Notes: generated by a model not told the origin, from the sequence alone. DNA of 64,000 bases from Paenibacillus brevis (GCF_018919145.1 NZ_JAHLQJ010000002.1:62001-126000), one strand, 5' to 3'. Positions 37,314 through 45,727 are shown, counted from the first letter of the stretch. Program-made: numbers and translations.

Positions 37314-37365
37314 ATTGCAGGCGAAAGAACAGATTGTTTCATTGTAGCCGGACATTTTTTGTTAA

Positions 37366-37410
37366 GATTATAGAATTTATAAGTTTTCAGCGGTGAATAA
37401 TTCTATAATC
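37366..37410. promoter_or_regulatory. Perfect 12-bp inverted repeat upstream of aguA
   Basis: GATTATAGAATT (37366-37377) and AATTCTATAATC (37399-37410) with a 21-nt loop, about 130 bp before aguA. It has no T-run, so it looks like a pair of operator half-sites or an RNA stem rather than a terminator. Confidence 0.55.
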
Positions 37411-37542
37411 GCAAGAAAAACTACCGCTAAACGCGGCCTGGCTTCAAGATAGTGCTTCGTTAGACGTTTTTCTTATAAGATATCCATGGTAAAATGGGTA
37501 TTTATTGATGGACCCTACTATATTTCCTGCATGGAGGAACAG

Positions 37543-38580
37543 ATGTATCCAAGAGAACTGAACTATACCATGCCTGCCGAATGGGCAGAGCATGAAAGAA
37601 CCTTTATATCCTGGCCGGTACAAGCCTCGATGTGCTATCCCGAGCATTATGACACGGTATGCCATCAAGGCTATGCCGAATTTATCCGTGCCATGGCCGA
37701 GTTTGAACCGGTGACGGTCATCGTCAATCCGGACGATCTGGAGAAGGTGAGCGGGCTGTTTGAAGGCAATGAGCGCGTAAGCTTCCTGCCGATTGAGCAT
37801 AATGATGCCTGGCTCCGGGACAATGGGCCGACCTTTCTGTTGAATGAACAAGGGGAGTTGGCGGGCGTCAACTGGATTTTTAACGCCTGGGGCGGCAAAT
37901 ATTCTCCTTGGGACCTGGATGATGCCGTTGCCCCTCAGATTCTGGATGCATTTGGCATCAGGCGGTTTGACGCACCGTTGGTGTTGGAGGGCGGTTCGAT
38001 TCACACCGATGGCGAGGGTACGCTGCTGACAACAGAGGAATGCCTGCTCCATCCGAACCGGAATCCGCGGCTTAGCCGAGAGGAGATTGAAGCACTGGTT
38101 CAAAATCATGTGGATGTGCAAGAGATCATTTGGCTCAAGCGGGGACTCAGCGGCGACGAGACCGACGGGCATGTCGACAACGTAGCCTGCTTCGCCGCAC
38201 CGGGCAAGGTGATTCTGCAGGTCTGCGACGACCCGGCGGATGAGAACTATGAGATTACCCGAGAGAACCGCGCCACTCTGGCGAAGGCGGTTGATGCTAA
38301 GGGCCGGAAGCTTGAAGTCATCGAGATTCCGCAGCCGCCAAAGACATTCCACGAGGGACAACGGCTAACCTTGAGCTATCTGAACTTTTACTTCGTCAAT
38401 GGCGGCATTATTTTGCCGGTGTTCGGCGGGGCAGCTGAAGAGAGTGACCGGAGAGCCGCTGACATTTTGGCTGCGGCCTTCCCCGATCGCAAGATTCGCA
38501 CGGTAGACGGCATGGCGATCATCCGCGAGGGCGGGAATGTCCACTGTACAACCCAGCAGATGCCGGCCGGACGCAGATAA
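37543..38580 (+). CDS. aguA: Agmatine deiminase
   Basis: 345 residues from ATG 37543, preceded by GGAGGAACAG; the longer frame to 37486 lacks family similarity. Porphyromonas-type peptidyl-arginine deiminase fold: MPAEWAEHERTFISWP, NDAWLRDNGPTF, LEGGSIHTDGEGTLLTT, DETDGHVDN and the catalytic C335 in GGNVHCTTQQ. Converts agmatine to N-carbamoylputrescine. Paired with aguB 18 bp later, giving the putrescine route from arginine. Confidence 0.95.
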   Translation: MYPRELNYTMPAEWAEHERTFISWPVQASMCYPEHYDTVCHQGYAEFIRAMAEFEPVTVIVNPDDLEKVSGLFEGNERVSFLPIEHNDAWLRDNGPTFLLNEQGELAGVNWIFNAWGGKYSPWDLDDAVAPQILDAFGIRRFDAPLVLEGGSIHTDGEGTLLTTEECLLHPNRNPRLSREEIEALVQNHVDVQEIIWLKRGLSGDETDGHVDNVACFAAPGKVILQVCDDPADENYEITRENRATLAKAVDAKGRKLEVIEIPQPPKTFHEGQRLTLSYLNFYFVNGGIILPVFGGAAEESDRRAADILAAAFPDRKIRTVDGMAIIREGGNVHCTTQQMPAGRR

Positions 38581-38598
38581 TTTCTAAGGAGGATGGAT

Positions 38599-39477
38599 AT
38601 GAGAAACGTCAAAGTAGCGGCTACACAAATGAGCTGCTCTTGCCATAAAGATGAAAATATCGCAAAGGCGGACAAGCTCGTCCGCGAAGCGGCCAAGCAA
38701 GGCGCACAGATCATTCTGCTGCAGGAGCTGTTCGAGACGCCTTACTTCTGCCAGAAGGAAAAAGCCGATTACTATGTGTATGCAAGAGAGATGGAAGAGA
38801 ACGAAGCGATCCTCCATTTCCAGAAGGTCGCGAAAGAGCTCCAAGTGGTGCTTCCGATCAGCTTCTATGAGAAGAAGAACAACGCCCGCTACAACTCGCT
38901 GGCTGTGATTGATGCGGACGGGCAAATTCTTGGGCGTTACCGTAAAAGCCATATTCCGGACGGTCCCGGCTACGAAGAGAAGTTCTACTTCAATCCGGGA
39001 GATACCGGGTTCAAGGTATGGAAGACCCGCTATGCCAAGATCGGAATCGGCATCTGCTGGGATCAGTGGTACCCAGAAGCCGCGCGCTGCATGGCCTTGA
39101 TGGGAGCGGAGCTCCTGCTTTACCCGACTGCCATCGGTTCGGAGCCGCAGGACGGATCGATTGATTCCAAGGATCATTGGCAGGCGTGTATGCTGGGACA
39201 TGCCGCATCGAATCTGGTGCCGGTCATTGCTTCCAACCGGATCGGTCTGGAAGAGGATGAGGATTCCAGCATCACCTTCTACGGTTCCTCCTTTATTGCC
39301 GGGCCGCAGGGCAACAAGATCGTTGAAGCGGGACGTGATGAGGAGGCCGTACTGGTTGCTGAATTCGATCTGGATCAGTTAGAGGTACAACGAATCGAGT
39401 GGGGCATTTTCCGGGACCGCCGTCCGGACCTTTACAAGATCATTACCTCGTACGACGGGGAACTGCGCATCGACTAA
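38599..39477 (+). CDS. aguB: N-carbamoylputrescine amidase
   Basis: 292 residues from ATG 38599, six bases after AAGGAGG (ATG 38593 touches that site). Nitrilase fold with Glu-Lys-Cys triad: Glu in LLQELFETPYFC, Lys in YRKSHIPDGPGY, C153 in GIGICWDQWYPEAAR. Hydrolyses N-carbamoylputrescine to putrescine, CO2 and ammonia, the step after aguA. Confidence 0.96.
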   Translation: MRNVKVAATQMSCSCHKDENIAKADKLVREAAKQGAQIILLQELFETPYFCQKEKADYYVYAREMEENEAILHFQKVAKELQVVLPISFYEKKNNARYNSLAVIDADGQILGRYRKSHIPDGPGYEEKFYFNPGDTGFKVWKTRYAKIGIGICWDQWYPEAARCMALMGAELLLYPTAIGSEPQDGSIDSKDHWQACMLGHAASNLVPVIASNRIGLEEDEDSSITFYGSSFIAGPQGNKIVEAGRDEEAVLVAEFDLDQLEVQRIEWGIFRDRRPDLYKIITSYDGELRID

Positions 39478-39596
39478 TGGCTTTGAAATGTTCCCGTCCT
39501 GTTGAAGAATCCAAGATATGATGAATAGCGCTGCTTCCCGAGAAGCAGATTGCTATAATAAGGCATATTTTACTTTCGGAAAAAGGACGGGAACTC

Positions 39597-40202
39597 GTGG
39601 AATTATTAGTGAACAAACTCATTAGCAGTATCCTGCAAATCCTTCTTTTTGCCGCCATTCCATTCATTTGGTGGGCGGTATCGTCCAGAAAGCAAACCTC
39701 CTTCTGGAACTGGATCGGCTTGAAGAAAATCGGAGAAGTCAAAGGCAAGAGCCTGTATGTATGGACAGGGGCAATTATTGTTGGATTTCTCTTGCTGTCG
39801 CTATTGATCCTTCCTTTGGTATCCGACACAGCTGCTTCGGAATTTAACGGTCTGGGAATCGCTGCCTTGCCGGCTGCATTGGTATATGCATTTTTTAATA
39901 CGGCGCTGCCGGAGGAGATCATTTTCCGGGGCTTTTTGTTAAAAAGGTGCTCGGCAAAGCTTGGATTTCCCATCGGAAATGCAATTCAGAGTCTAGTGTT
40001 CGGTTTGATGCACGGAGTCATGTTTTTTGCAATCACCGGCGCCCTTACGGCTTTGTTGATTATTATTTTCACAGGAGCCATCGGCTGGTTTATGGGGATG
40101 ATCAATGAAAAGAAGGCGAATGGATCGATTCTTCCGAGCTGGCTGATTCATGGCATTGCCAATACATTCTCGGCCTTCATGGCCATGTTTTTGATTCTCT
40201 AA
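39597..40202 (+). CDS. CPBP-family intramembrane metalloprotease
   Basis: 201 residues, GTG start after AAGGACGGGAA. About six transmembrane helices; motif 1 EEIIFRGFLLKR (EExxxR), motif 2 FGLMHG, and motif 3 WLIHGIANTF. The family includes CaaX prenyl proteases and bacteriocin self-immunity proteins; substrate unknown. A TATAAT box at 39554-39559 may be its -10. Ends at a good terminator. Confidence 0.9.
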   Translation: MELLVNKLISSILQILLFAAIPFIWWAVSSRKQTSFWNWIGLKKIGEVKGKSLYVWTGAIIVGFLLLSLLILPLVSDTAASEFNGLGIAALPAALVYAFFNTALPEEIIFRGFLLKRCSAKLGFPIGNAIQSLVFGLMHGVMFFAITGALTALLIIIFTGAIGWFMGMINEKKANGSILPSWLIHGIANTFSAFMAMFLIL

Positions 40203-40215
40203 GCTGAAAAATGAG

Positions 40216-40252
40216 AAGAGCGGAGCAGCCCGATGGCTATCTCCGCTCTTTT
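40216..40252 (+). terminator. Terminator after CPBP gene
   Basis: AAGAGCGGAG pairs with CTCCGCTCTT, then TTTT. Confidence 0.9.
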
Positions 40253-40294
40253 GCTGTTGGAAGGAAGCGAGGGGAACCGGCCTTGCCCCAGGGA

Positions 40295-40726
40295 TCAAGA
40301 CCGGAACACCTTGGCTTGCAGCAACTGCAATGCATCATGAACAGCCTCCAGCTCATGCTCTGTTAGATGACTGATGTGCTGCTGGAAGCGGCTCTCCACT
40401 CGTTGGAAGGCTTCATCCATCAAGGCTTGTCCCTGCGGGGAGAGACGAATGTATTGCACCCTGCGGTCCTCAGCGGCCGTATCCTTCGTGCAGAGTCCCT
40501 TGTCCAGCAGCTTCCGCATTTCCCGGCTGGCGTTCGGCATCGATAGATGCTGACAATCGCTGATTTCGCTCAGTGTTACCGGCTGACTCACGGCAATATA
40601 CTCCATAATACTATACTGAACAGCCGTCAGATCATGGCCCCGCAAATCCTTGGTCATCCCATGTTTAACCTCATGCACAGCTGTCGTAAACGCGACAAAT
40701 TGTTGAAATAATTGATGACGATTCAT
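40295..40726 (-). CDS. MarR-family transcriptional regulator
   Basis: 143 residues with GAGGTGAG before ATG 40726. Winged helix: QYSIMEYIAVSQPVTLSEIS, recognition helix around SMPNASREMRKLLDKGL, wing KDTAAEDRRVQYIRLSPQG. Divergent from the quinone/NADPH oxidoreductase gene; the promoter between them carries a perfect inverted repeat, so it most likely represses that gene and itself and is released by an electrophile or phenolic compound. Confidence 0.93.
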   Translation of the reverse strand: MNRHQLFQQFVAFTTAVHEVKHGMTKDLRGHDLTAVQYSIMEYIAVSQPVTLSEISDCQHLSMPNASREMRKLLDKGLCTKDTAAEDRRVQYIRLSPQGQALMDEAFQRVESRFQQHISHLTEHELEAVHDALQLLQAKVFRS

Positions 40727-40770
40727 ATGCTCACCTCTGATTCAACATAACAAAATACATATCAACAAAC

Positions 40771-40828
40771 AATTATCATTTGACAACTATATACGGAATG
40801 ATTATGATTTTGTTATCAAATGATAATT
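40771..40828 (+). promoter_or_regulatory. Oxidoreductase promoter flanked by 13-bp inverted repeats
   Basis: TTGACA (40780-40785), 17-bp spacer, TATGAT (40803-40808). AATTATCATTTGA (40771-40783) and its exact reverse complement TCAAATGATAATT (40816-40828) flank it, one covering the -35 box and the other the transcription start region. They are the likely binding sites of the divergent MarR protein. Confidence 0.8.
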
Positions 40829-40843
40829 AATGAGGTGAGGCGT

Positions 40844-41431
40844 ATGAAGGTCTTGGTTATCTACTGCCATCCAAATCATCAAAGCTTGAGCTACGCTTTT
40901 TTGCAGCAGGTATTGCATGGAAGTGAAGGGAATGGCTCTATTTCCGAGGTACAGGTGCTGGATCTGTATGAAGAGCGCTTCGATCCGGTATTAGTATTCC
41001 ATGAGCGTAAACGGCGCAGAGATATGCATAAGGATCCGGAACTGGAACGCCATCGGGAACAATTAAAGTGGGCAGACAAGCTAGTCTTCATCTATCCGAT
41101 CTGGTGGGGGAGACCTCCGGCTATGCTGCTCGGGTATATCGACCGGATGTTCGCTTCAGGCTTTGCTTACAGAGATCATGGCAAGCTGCTGCCTGAAGGT
41201 CTTTTAAAGGGGAAATCGGCTGTCTGTATTTCCGTGATGAGGGGGCCGACATTTTACCCGCTGTATTGGCTGAACAATGCCCATAAGGTCCTCATGCGCA
41301 AGGCGCTGTTGCAGTATGTGGGAGTCAGAAAGGTCAAATTTTTTGAATTCGGGAATATGGAAAATGCCAAGGGCAACCATGCAAAGAAGCTTCAGCGAGT
41401 GCTGGAATATTTCCAAGGGCTTGCGGGATAG
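40844..41431 (+). CDS. NAD(P)H-dependent quinone oxidoreductase, flavodoxin-like (YwrO type)
   Basis: 195 residues from ATG 40844, after TGAGGTGAGG; the ORF extends to 40820 only through the operator. Flavodoxin-2 fold: KVLVIYCHPNHQSLSYAF, KWADKLVFIYPIWWGRPPAML, GYIDRMFASGFAYR. Two-electron reduction of quinones or nitro compounds. Controlled by the divergent MarR gene. Confidence 0.92.
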   Translation: MKVLVIYCHPNHQSLSYAFLQQVLHGSEGNGSISEVQVLDLYEERFDPVLVFHERKRRRDMHKDPELERHREQLKWADKLVFIYPIWWGRPPAMLLGYIDRMFASGFAYRDHGKLLPEGLLKGKSAVCISVMRGPTFYPLYWLNNAHKVLMRKALLQYVGVRKVKFFEFGNMENAKGNHAKKLQRVLEYFQGLAG

Positions 41432-41436
41432 GGAAT

Positions 41437-42918
41437 CTACCCTTCGAGGCGCTGCGTCAGACGTGAGAGATCAAACCAGGAATGCAATTCGGCCTTTATC
41501 GCAGCGGATTCATTCCGATGATGCCATTCCCCGCTTTGGACATCAACCGCATAGTCCCTTTTCCAAGAGGAACAGTACCTGATACATGTGTGAATGGCAT
41601 AGACGATATACGCAATTTCCTGCTCGGTCATAGTTGGATGGATAGAGACACGCACCCAGCCGGGCTTACCGGTCAGATCGCCGCAGAGAATGGCCTCGGC
41701 CATCTGCTTGGAAGGCTCAGGACCAATGCCGAGCAGATAGTGCCCATAAGTTCCGGCACAGGAGCATCCGCCCCGGACTTGAATTCCGAAGCGGTCATTC
41801 AGCAGCTTGACCATCAGCGCGTAGGGTACGGACTGAGTAAGAAAGGAGACGATTCCGAGCCGGCGGCGTTCCTCGCCTCCGAGGATGGTTACCTCCGGAA
41901 TAGCGCTTAATTGACGCAGCAGCAAGGATGTGAGCTTCCGTTCCCGCTCCTGAATCAGCGGGATGCCCATCTCTTCCTTAAGACGGATGCAAAGAGCCGC
42001 ACGAATGGCTTGCATGACCCCGGGGGTTCCGCCATCTTCTCTGGATTCGGCGTGGCTATTGTAGATCCAGCCGCCCCATGGATCTGTCCACAGCACGGTT
42101 CCACCGCCGGGATGATCCGGGACCCAGCCCTGGTGCAGCAGCCGAGCGTTCATGACCAGCACGCCGCTTGTGCCCGGACCGCCAAGGAACTTGTGGGGAG
42201 AGAAGACAATACCATCCAGCCAGCCCAGGGGGGACTCCACTGGGTGCATATCGATAGTTGTATAGGGAGCGCTAGCGGAGAAGTCGATGAAGCACAGGCC
42301 GCCATAACGATGGAGAATCTCTGCCAGCTCGGTATAAGGTGTTTCGAATCCCGTAACATTGGAGCAAGCCGTGAATGCACCGATCAGAGGGCGGCCGGCA
42401 TATTGCCCGGCAAGCCTTTCGAGACAGGAAGGGTCTACGTTGCCGTCGGAGGCTGGCGGGAGGCAGATCACATCGCCAATCGTCTCCGACCAAGAGATCT
42501 GGTTGGAATGATGCTCCATATGGGTGATGAAAATAACCGGACGTTGACTTACAGGAATAATAGAGTGCAGCGGTGCCGGGAGCTTCAATCCTAGCAGCCT
42601 CTGAAGCTTATTCACCGCACCCGTCATTCCGGTGCCTGCAAACAGGATAATATCATGCTCGCCGGCGTGAACATGCTGTTTGATGATACGCTTCGCTTCC
42701 TCATAGGCCAGCGTCATTGTTCCTCCCGAAATATTGGACTGGGAATGGGTGTTGGCTGCGTAAGGCCCGAAGTCCCTAAGCAAGATGGCCTCGATGGGCT
42801 CGTACAATCTTCCGCTGGCAGCCCAGTCGGCATACAGCAGCTGTTGCGGTCCGTAAGGAGAATTGAACCGGTGTCGATGTCCGACGATGTTTTCCCGATA
42901 ATGCGTAAAATCATTCAT
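41437..42918 (-). CDS. Aminotransferase class V-fold PLP enzyme (cysteine-desulfurase-like)
   Basis: 493 residues from ATG 42918 after GGAGGGCAAGAC. Class V core: YADWAASGRLYEPIE, ANTHSQSNISGG, FAGTGMTGAVNKL, ITHMEHHSNQISW, FIDFSASAPYTTID and the PLP Lys in FSPHKFLGGPGTSG; RGGCSCAGTYGHYLLG carries the cysteines of an SufS/NifS-like active loop. Longer than SufS (about 406). It may be a desulfurase or selenocysteine-lyase-like enzyme; a DsrE-type sulfur-handling protein lies upstream. Confidence 0.85.
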   Translation of the reverse strand: MNDFTHYRENIVGHRHRFNSPYGPQQLLYADWAASGRLYEPIEAILLRDFGPYAANTHSQSNISGGTMTLAYEEAKRIIKQHVHAGEHDIILFAGTGMTGAVNKLQRLLGLKLPAPLHSIIPVSQRPVIFITHMEHHSNQISWSETIGDVICLPPASDGNVDPSCLERLAGQYAGRPLIGAFTACSNVTGFETPYTELAEILHRYGGLCFIDFSASAPYTTIDMHPVESPLGWLDGIVFSPHKFLGGPGTSGVLVMNARLLHQGWVPDHPGGGTVLWTDPWGGWIYNSHAESREDGGTPGVMQAIRAALCIRLKEEMGIPLIQERERKLTSLLLRQLSAIPEVTILGGEERRRLGIVSFLTQSVPYALMVKLLNDRFGIQVRGGCSCAGTYGHYLLGIGPEPSKQMAEAILCGDLTGKPGWVRVSIHPTMTEQEIAYIVYAIHTCIRYCSSWKRDYAVDVQSGEWHHRNESAAIKAELHSWFDLSRLTQRLEG

Positions 42919-43060
42919 GTCTTGCCCTCCAAACATCTATCCTCTCCATAGGGTACTCAGAGGAAGTGGGCGCGGTCTCTCCTGACTAAAAAATTTATAA
43001 ATTCGGCACATGTTTTAGGCCCGTTATTGGCTTGGTCAACTAAGCGAGAGCGCGCAAAAA

Positions 43061-43117
43061 GGGCTGCCCATTCGGCCAGCATGCTTTGTCAGCATTACTG
43101 GACCAGTTGGACAGCCC
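43061..43117. repeat. Imperfect long hairpin
   Basis: GGGCTGCCC (43061-43069) pairs with GGACAGCCC (43109-43117) apart from one mismatch; inner GGCCAG/CTGGACC and ATGC/GCAT arms continue the stem. No T-run follows on either strand. Confidence 0.55.
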
Positions 43118-43161
43118 GCATGTTAATGTTGGCTGGAGTGCGTAAGGACATAGAGCCTTTT

Positions 43162-43335
43162 TGTACGATATTCCATATAAAGACGGCTCTTTTCAGGCTA
43201 TAAGCGGGAATTTTATATGGAAAATCGTATAACTTTTCGATTTTTGGATCCCAATGCTTACTTTTTATACGACTTTACGTACAACATGCATTGGTTGGAT
43301 TGGCTTGGGAGAGAACTTGTGCGGAAAATCGTATA
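43162..43335. repeat. Array of four 18-bp palindromes at an exact 52-bp period
   Basis: Units: TGTACGATATTCCATATA (43162-43179), TATATGGAAAATCGTATA (43214-43231), TATACGACTTTACGTACA (43266-43283), TGTGCGGAAAATCGTATA (43318-43335). Start-to-start distance is 52 bp in all three intervals, each spacer being 34 bp and unrelated in sequence. Units 2 and 4 read in the opposite direction to unit 1. Same consensus as 31150-31310. Confidence 0.85.
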
Positions 43336-43423
43336 AATCTCCTCGCACTTCATATAGGTGTTCGGGCTGGAGAGGTATTCCGGACCTTCACATCACGCCA
43401 AGCACTGATTTTAAGGTTGAACC

Positions 43424-43903
43424 TTAAATAAACAGCTGGATATCCGACTGAAGCGCATCCCGAAGATAAGTCTGGGCATCTACGATCTCCAGCTCGGGAA
43501 TCAGCTCCTCGGGCTTGAAGCCCATGATCTCAACCGATAGCTTGCAGGCATAGAACCGGATGTTCTTCTTTCGGGCGCCCTTCAGATAATGAATCAGCTT
43601 CGGTGCCTCGTTATCCTCGATCATCTCGGTCAGCATCAGCTTGCCGAGTCCGCCGAAATTCATCCGCGACAAGGGCAGATCTTCCGGCCCTTTGGGGGTC
43701 ATCCAGGACATCATTTTTTCGTAGACGGATTTGTCCTCGGTCGTCATCTTGTCCGGATCCCGAAGCAGGGTCAGCCCCCAAAAAGCAAAAAACATCGTGA
43801 CATCCACTTCAATATCCTTTGCCGCATTTGCCAGAATTAGCCCGGCCATCGCTTTGTCATACTCCCCGCTAAACATCAGCAGGCTCATCTTTTTGTCTGT
43901 CAT
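43424..43903 (-). CDS. DsrE/DsrF/DrsH-like family protein
   Basis: 159 residues after GGAGGCGAGCGC. Rossmann-like DsrE fold: MSLLMFSGEYDKAMAGLILANAA-type N-terminus (read in pieces), VTMFFAFWGLTLLRD, and FYACKLSVEIMGF with a single conserved Cys. Such proteins carry sulfur or act with rhodanese partners. The next downstream gene on the strand is a cysteine-desulfurase-like enzyme, but 505 bp and a repeat array separate them. Confidence 0.9.
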   Translation of the reverse strand: MTDKKMSLLMFSGEYDKAMAGLILANAAKDIEVDVTMFFAFWGLTLLRDPDKMTTEDKSVYEKMMSWMTPKGPEDLPLSRMNFGGLGKLMLTEMIEDNEAPKLIHYLKGARKKNIRFYACKLSVEIMGFKPEELIPELEIVDAQTYLRDALQSDIQLFI

Positions 43904-44009
43904 CCGCGCTCGCCTCCATAACTATGCTCGATAAGCATAGTATGGATTCACGGGCACAGCCTATGCAGGTTCACGGAGTCGACATACTTCAAGGCCCGGA
44001 TTTTAATAA

Positions 44010-44087
44010 GTTGTTCCCGAAGTCGTCTCTTGATCACGAAGCTGATTCAGGAGGTTGATTCGGCATCGAACCTTGTCTTTTGAACAT
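44010..44087. repeat. Shortened second copy of the inverted-repeat element
   Basis: GTTGTTCCCGAAGTCG...TTGATCACGAAG (44010-44041) aligns with 22239-22273, then CGGCATCGAACCTTG aligns with the next part; CTTTTGAAC at about 44077-44085 resembles the right terminal repeat. Most of the middle is missing, so this is a deleted relic. Confidence 0.65.
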
Positions 44088-44092
44088 GTGCT

Positions 44093-45169
44093 TTAATAAA
44101 CCCGGCGGGCTGTCACGAACTTCTCCTTCCACGAGGCGGAGAACTCCTCCAGCTTAACACCGTACTTCACTGAATACGTATGGAGAATCTGATTGTCGCC
44201 CGCATAAATGCCGACATGTCCGATCTCAAGCCCCCGTGCGCCGAAAAAGAGCAAATCTCCTTTTTGTAAATCGCTGAGAGCGACTTCTTGTCCTTGGGTA
44301 GCTTGGTCGTAGGAAACCCGAGGCAGTTCGATATCGAGCACCTCGCTGAAGACGCGCTTCACAAACGACGAGCAGTCAAAGGTGCTTGTCTGATCCGGCG
44401 AAGCGCCAAATTCGTAAGGTGTGCCGAGATAAGTCATTCCGTAAGCGATCAATTCGTTTGCCTGCTGCTCCCGCAGCGCCGCACTGGAATAATCGCTGTA
44501 TTTCGGCTTGGCGGAAATATAGCCTGTCCGCTGGTCCCGGGTGCGCACCTCCAGCCACAATGCGCCGGCTTCCCGCATCACCTGAATCTGCTCCCCTTTC
44601 GGGAGCATCTCTCCAACCGTCTCGCTTGCGGCATCCGGTGCGTTCCGCAGGTTGACGCCCCACTGGATCGTGGCATTTACCTCGATCGGAGAATAAATCC
44701 GGACGGAGCGTGCCGTCTCGTCCCAATCCACCTTGCTGCCGAGCGATTCGCTGACGAAGCGCAGCGGAACCAGGGTGTACCCATCCGCAATTCGTCCGGG
44801 AACAGCAAGCTGCATCGATTGCCCGTTGAGGTCGGCCGTGCTGTCGCCAATACGGTAGATGAGCTTGGTATCTGCCTTCTCCGCGGTCACGGTCTTGGTG
44901 GTGCCGTCCCAGGACAACTTGGCGCCCTGCGCCTCGAATAGACTGCGCATCGGTACCAGCACAGACCCGTCGACCATGCGGGGGGCGATTTCCGTCTGCA
45001 GCTTGCTGCCGTCCAGATAGACGGCTACGGCAGAAGCAGCCTCCGTGCCCGAGTCAACAGCGGCTTCAGCGGCCAAAGCCGGTATCGCCGGAACCGAGGC
45101 CAAAATAGCAGCCGCCAAGCTGGAGGCAAGCACTGCCATGCGTGTGTGTCGAAGATATGTAGGAATCAT
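44093..45169 (-). CDS. Secreted NlpC/P60 cell-wall hydrolase with copper-amine-oxidase-N and SH3-like domains
   Basis: 358 residues. Signal peptide 1-33. Copper amine oxidase N-terminal-like stalk about 45-160 (VPMRSLFEAQGAKLSWDGTT; VPLRFVSESLGSKVDWDETA), SH3-like about 165-225 (VNLRNAPDAASETVGEM), NlpC/P60 about 235-358 with catalytic Cys in STFDCSSFVKRVF and His in GHVGIYAGD, plus LHTYSVKYG. Cleaves peptide stems of peptidoglycan outside the membrane. Stand-alone gene. Confidence 0.93.
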   Translation of the reverse strand: MIPTYLRHTRMAVLASSLAAAILASVPAIPALAAEAAVDSGTEAASAVAVYLDGSKLQTEIAPRMVDGSVLVPMRSLFEAQGAKLSWDGTTKTVTAEKADTKLIYRIGDSTADLNGQSMQLAVPGRIADGYTLVPLRFVSESLGSKVDWDETARSVRIYSPIEVNATIQWGVNLRNAPDAASETVGEMLPKGEQIQVMREAGALWLEVRTRDQRTGYISAKPKYSDYSSAALREQQANELIAYGMTYLGTPYEFGASPDQTSTFDCSSFVKRVFSEVLDIELPRVSYDQATQGQEVALSDLQKGDLLFFGARGLEIGHVGIYAGDNQILHTYSVKYGVKLEEFSASWKEKFVTARRVY

Positions 45170-45341
45170 ATATGCATCACCTTTATGCCAAATTTAGTTA
45201 TATAAGGTTAAACGCAGGGAAACTCATATTAGTTGTGGCGGAAAATATATCCAATTGACGAAAATGCTCGAAAAAGCTAGAAGGGATATGTCATCCTGTT
45301 TCGGGGTATCTTAAACCCAAACACATAAAGGAGGGTTCCCA

Positions 45342-45632
45342 TTGTCGAGAAGAAGCCGCAGATATGCCGTTCCGGGATCGGAATGCGATATGCAAGCCTT
45401 CAAGGCGGAAGTGATGAAACAAGAAGGCTATCAGGTGAATCCGGACAGGCCGGATGACGTGAAGTATGAGGTAGCCAAAGAGCTGGGCGTTCCCCTTCGT
45501 ACGGATGGGGAGAACGGGGACTTGACCACGGAAGAAGCGGGACAGATCGGCGGACGAATCGGGGGCTCCATGGTTCGCGAGATGGTCAGAATGGCACAGG
45601 AACAGCTGTCCGGGCAAAAGCAGAAGCCTTAG
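45342..45632 (+). CDS. Alpha/beta-type small acid-soluble spore protein
   Basis: 96 residues, TTG start after AAAGGAGGGTTCCCA. Two conserved SASP blocks: KYEVAKELGVPL (GPR protease cleavage region) and LTTEEAGQIGGRIGGSMVRE followed by MVRMAQEQL. Coats spore DNA and protects it from UV and heat. Expected to be transcribed by sigma-G in the forespore. Direct evidence that the host forms endospores. Confidence 0.95.
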   Translation: MSRRSRRYAVPGSECDMQAFKAEVMKQEGYQVNPDRPDDVKYEVAKELGVPLRTDGENGDLTTEEAGQIGGRIGGSMVREMVRMAQEQLSGQKQKP

Positions 45633-45698
45633 GATGCAAAAAAAACGGCATATTTTTGAAATCATCAGATTAAGAATTTGGCAACAGAATGGTACGGC

Positions 45699-45727
45699 AA
45701 AATACCCGCCGAAAGGGCGGGTATTTG
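45699..45727. terminator. Hairpin between SASP and convergent membrane gene
   Basis: AAATACCCGCC-GAAA-GGGCGGGTATTT, a perfect stem with a GNRA-type loop; T-run short on both sides. Confidence 0.75.

Larger units (their letters stand above)
42919..43423. promoter_or_regulatory. Gene-free region with hairpin and 52-bp palindrome array
   Basis: 505 bp between two minus-strand genes. It contains a long imperfect hairpin at 43061-43117 and the palindrome array at 43162-43335. No reading frame of note was seen. Confidence 0.6.

Noticed and set aside
37444..38361. Antisense ORF of 305 codons over aguA
   Set aside because: The forward gene is a certain agmatine deiminase with all active residues.
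43162..43335. CRISPR array
   Set aside because: Regular spacing with unique 34-bp spacers resembles one, but the repeats are only 18 bp, vary at several positions and flip orientation, and no cas gene is present.
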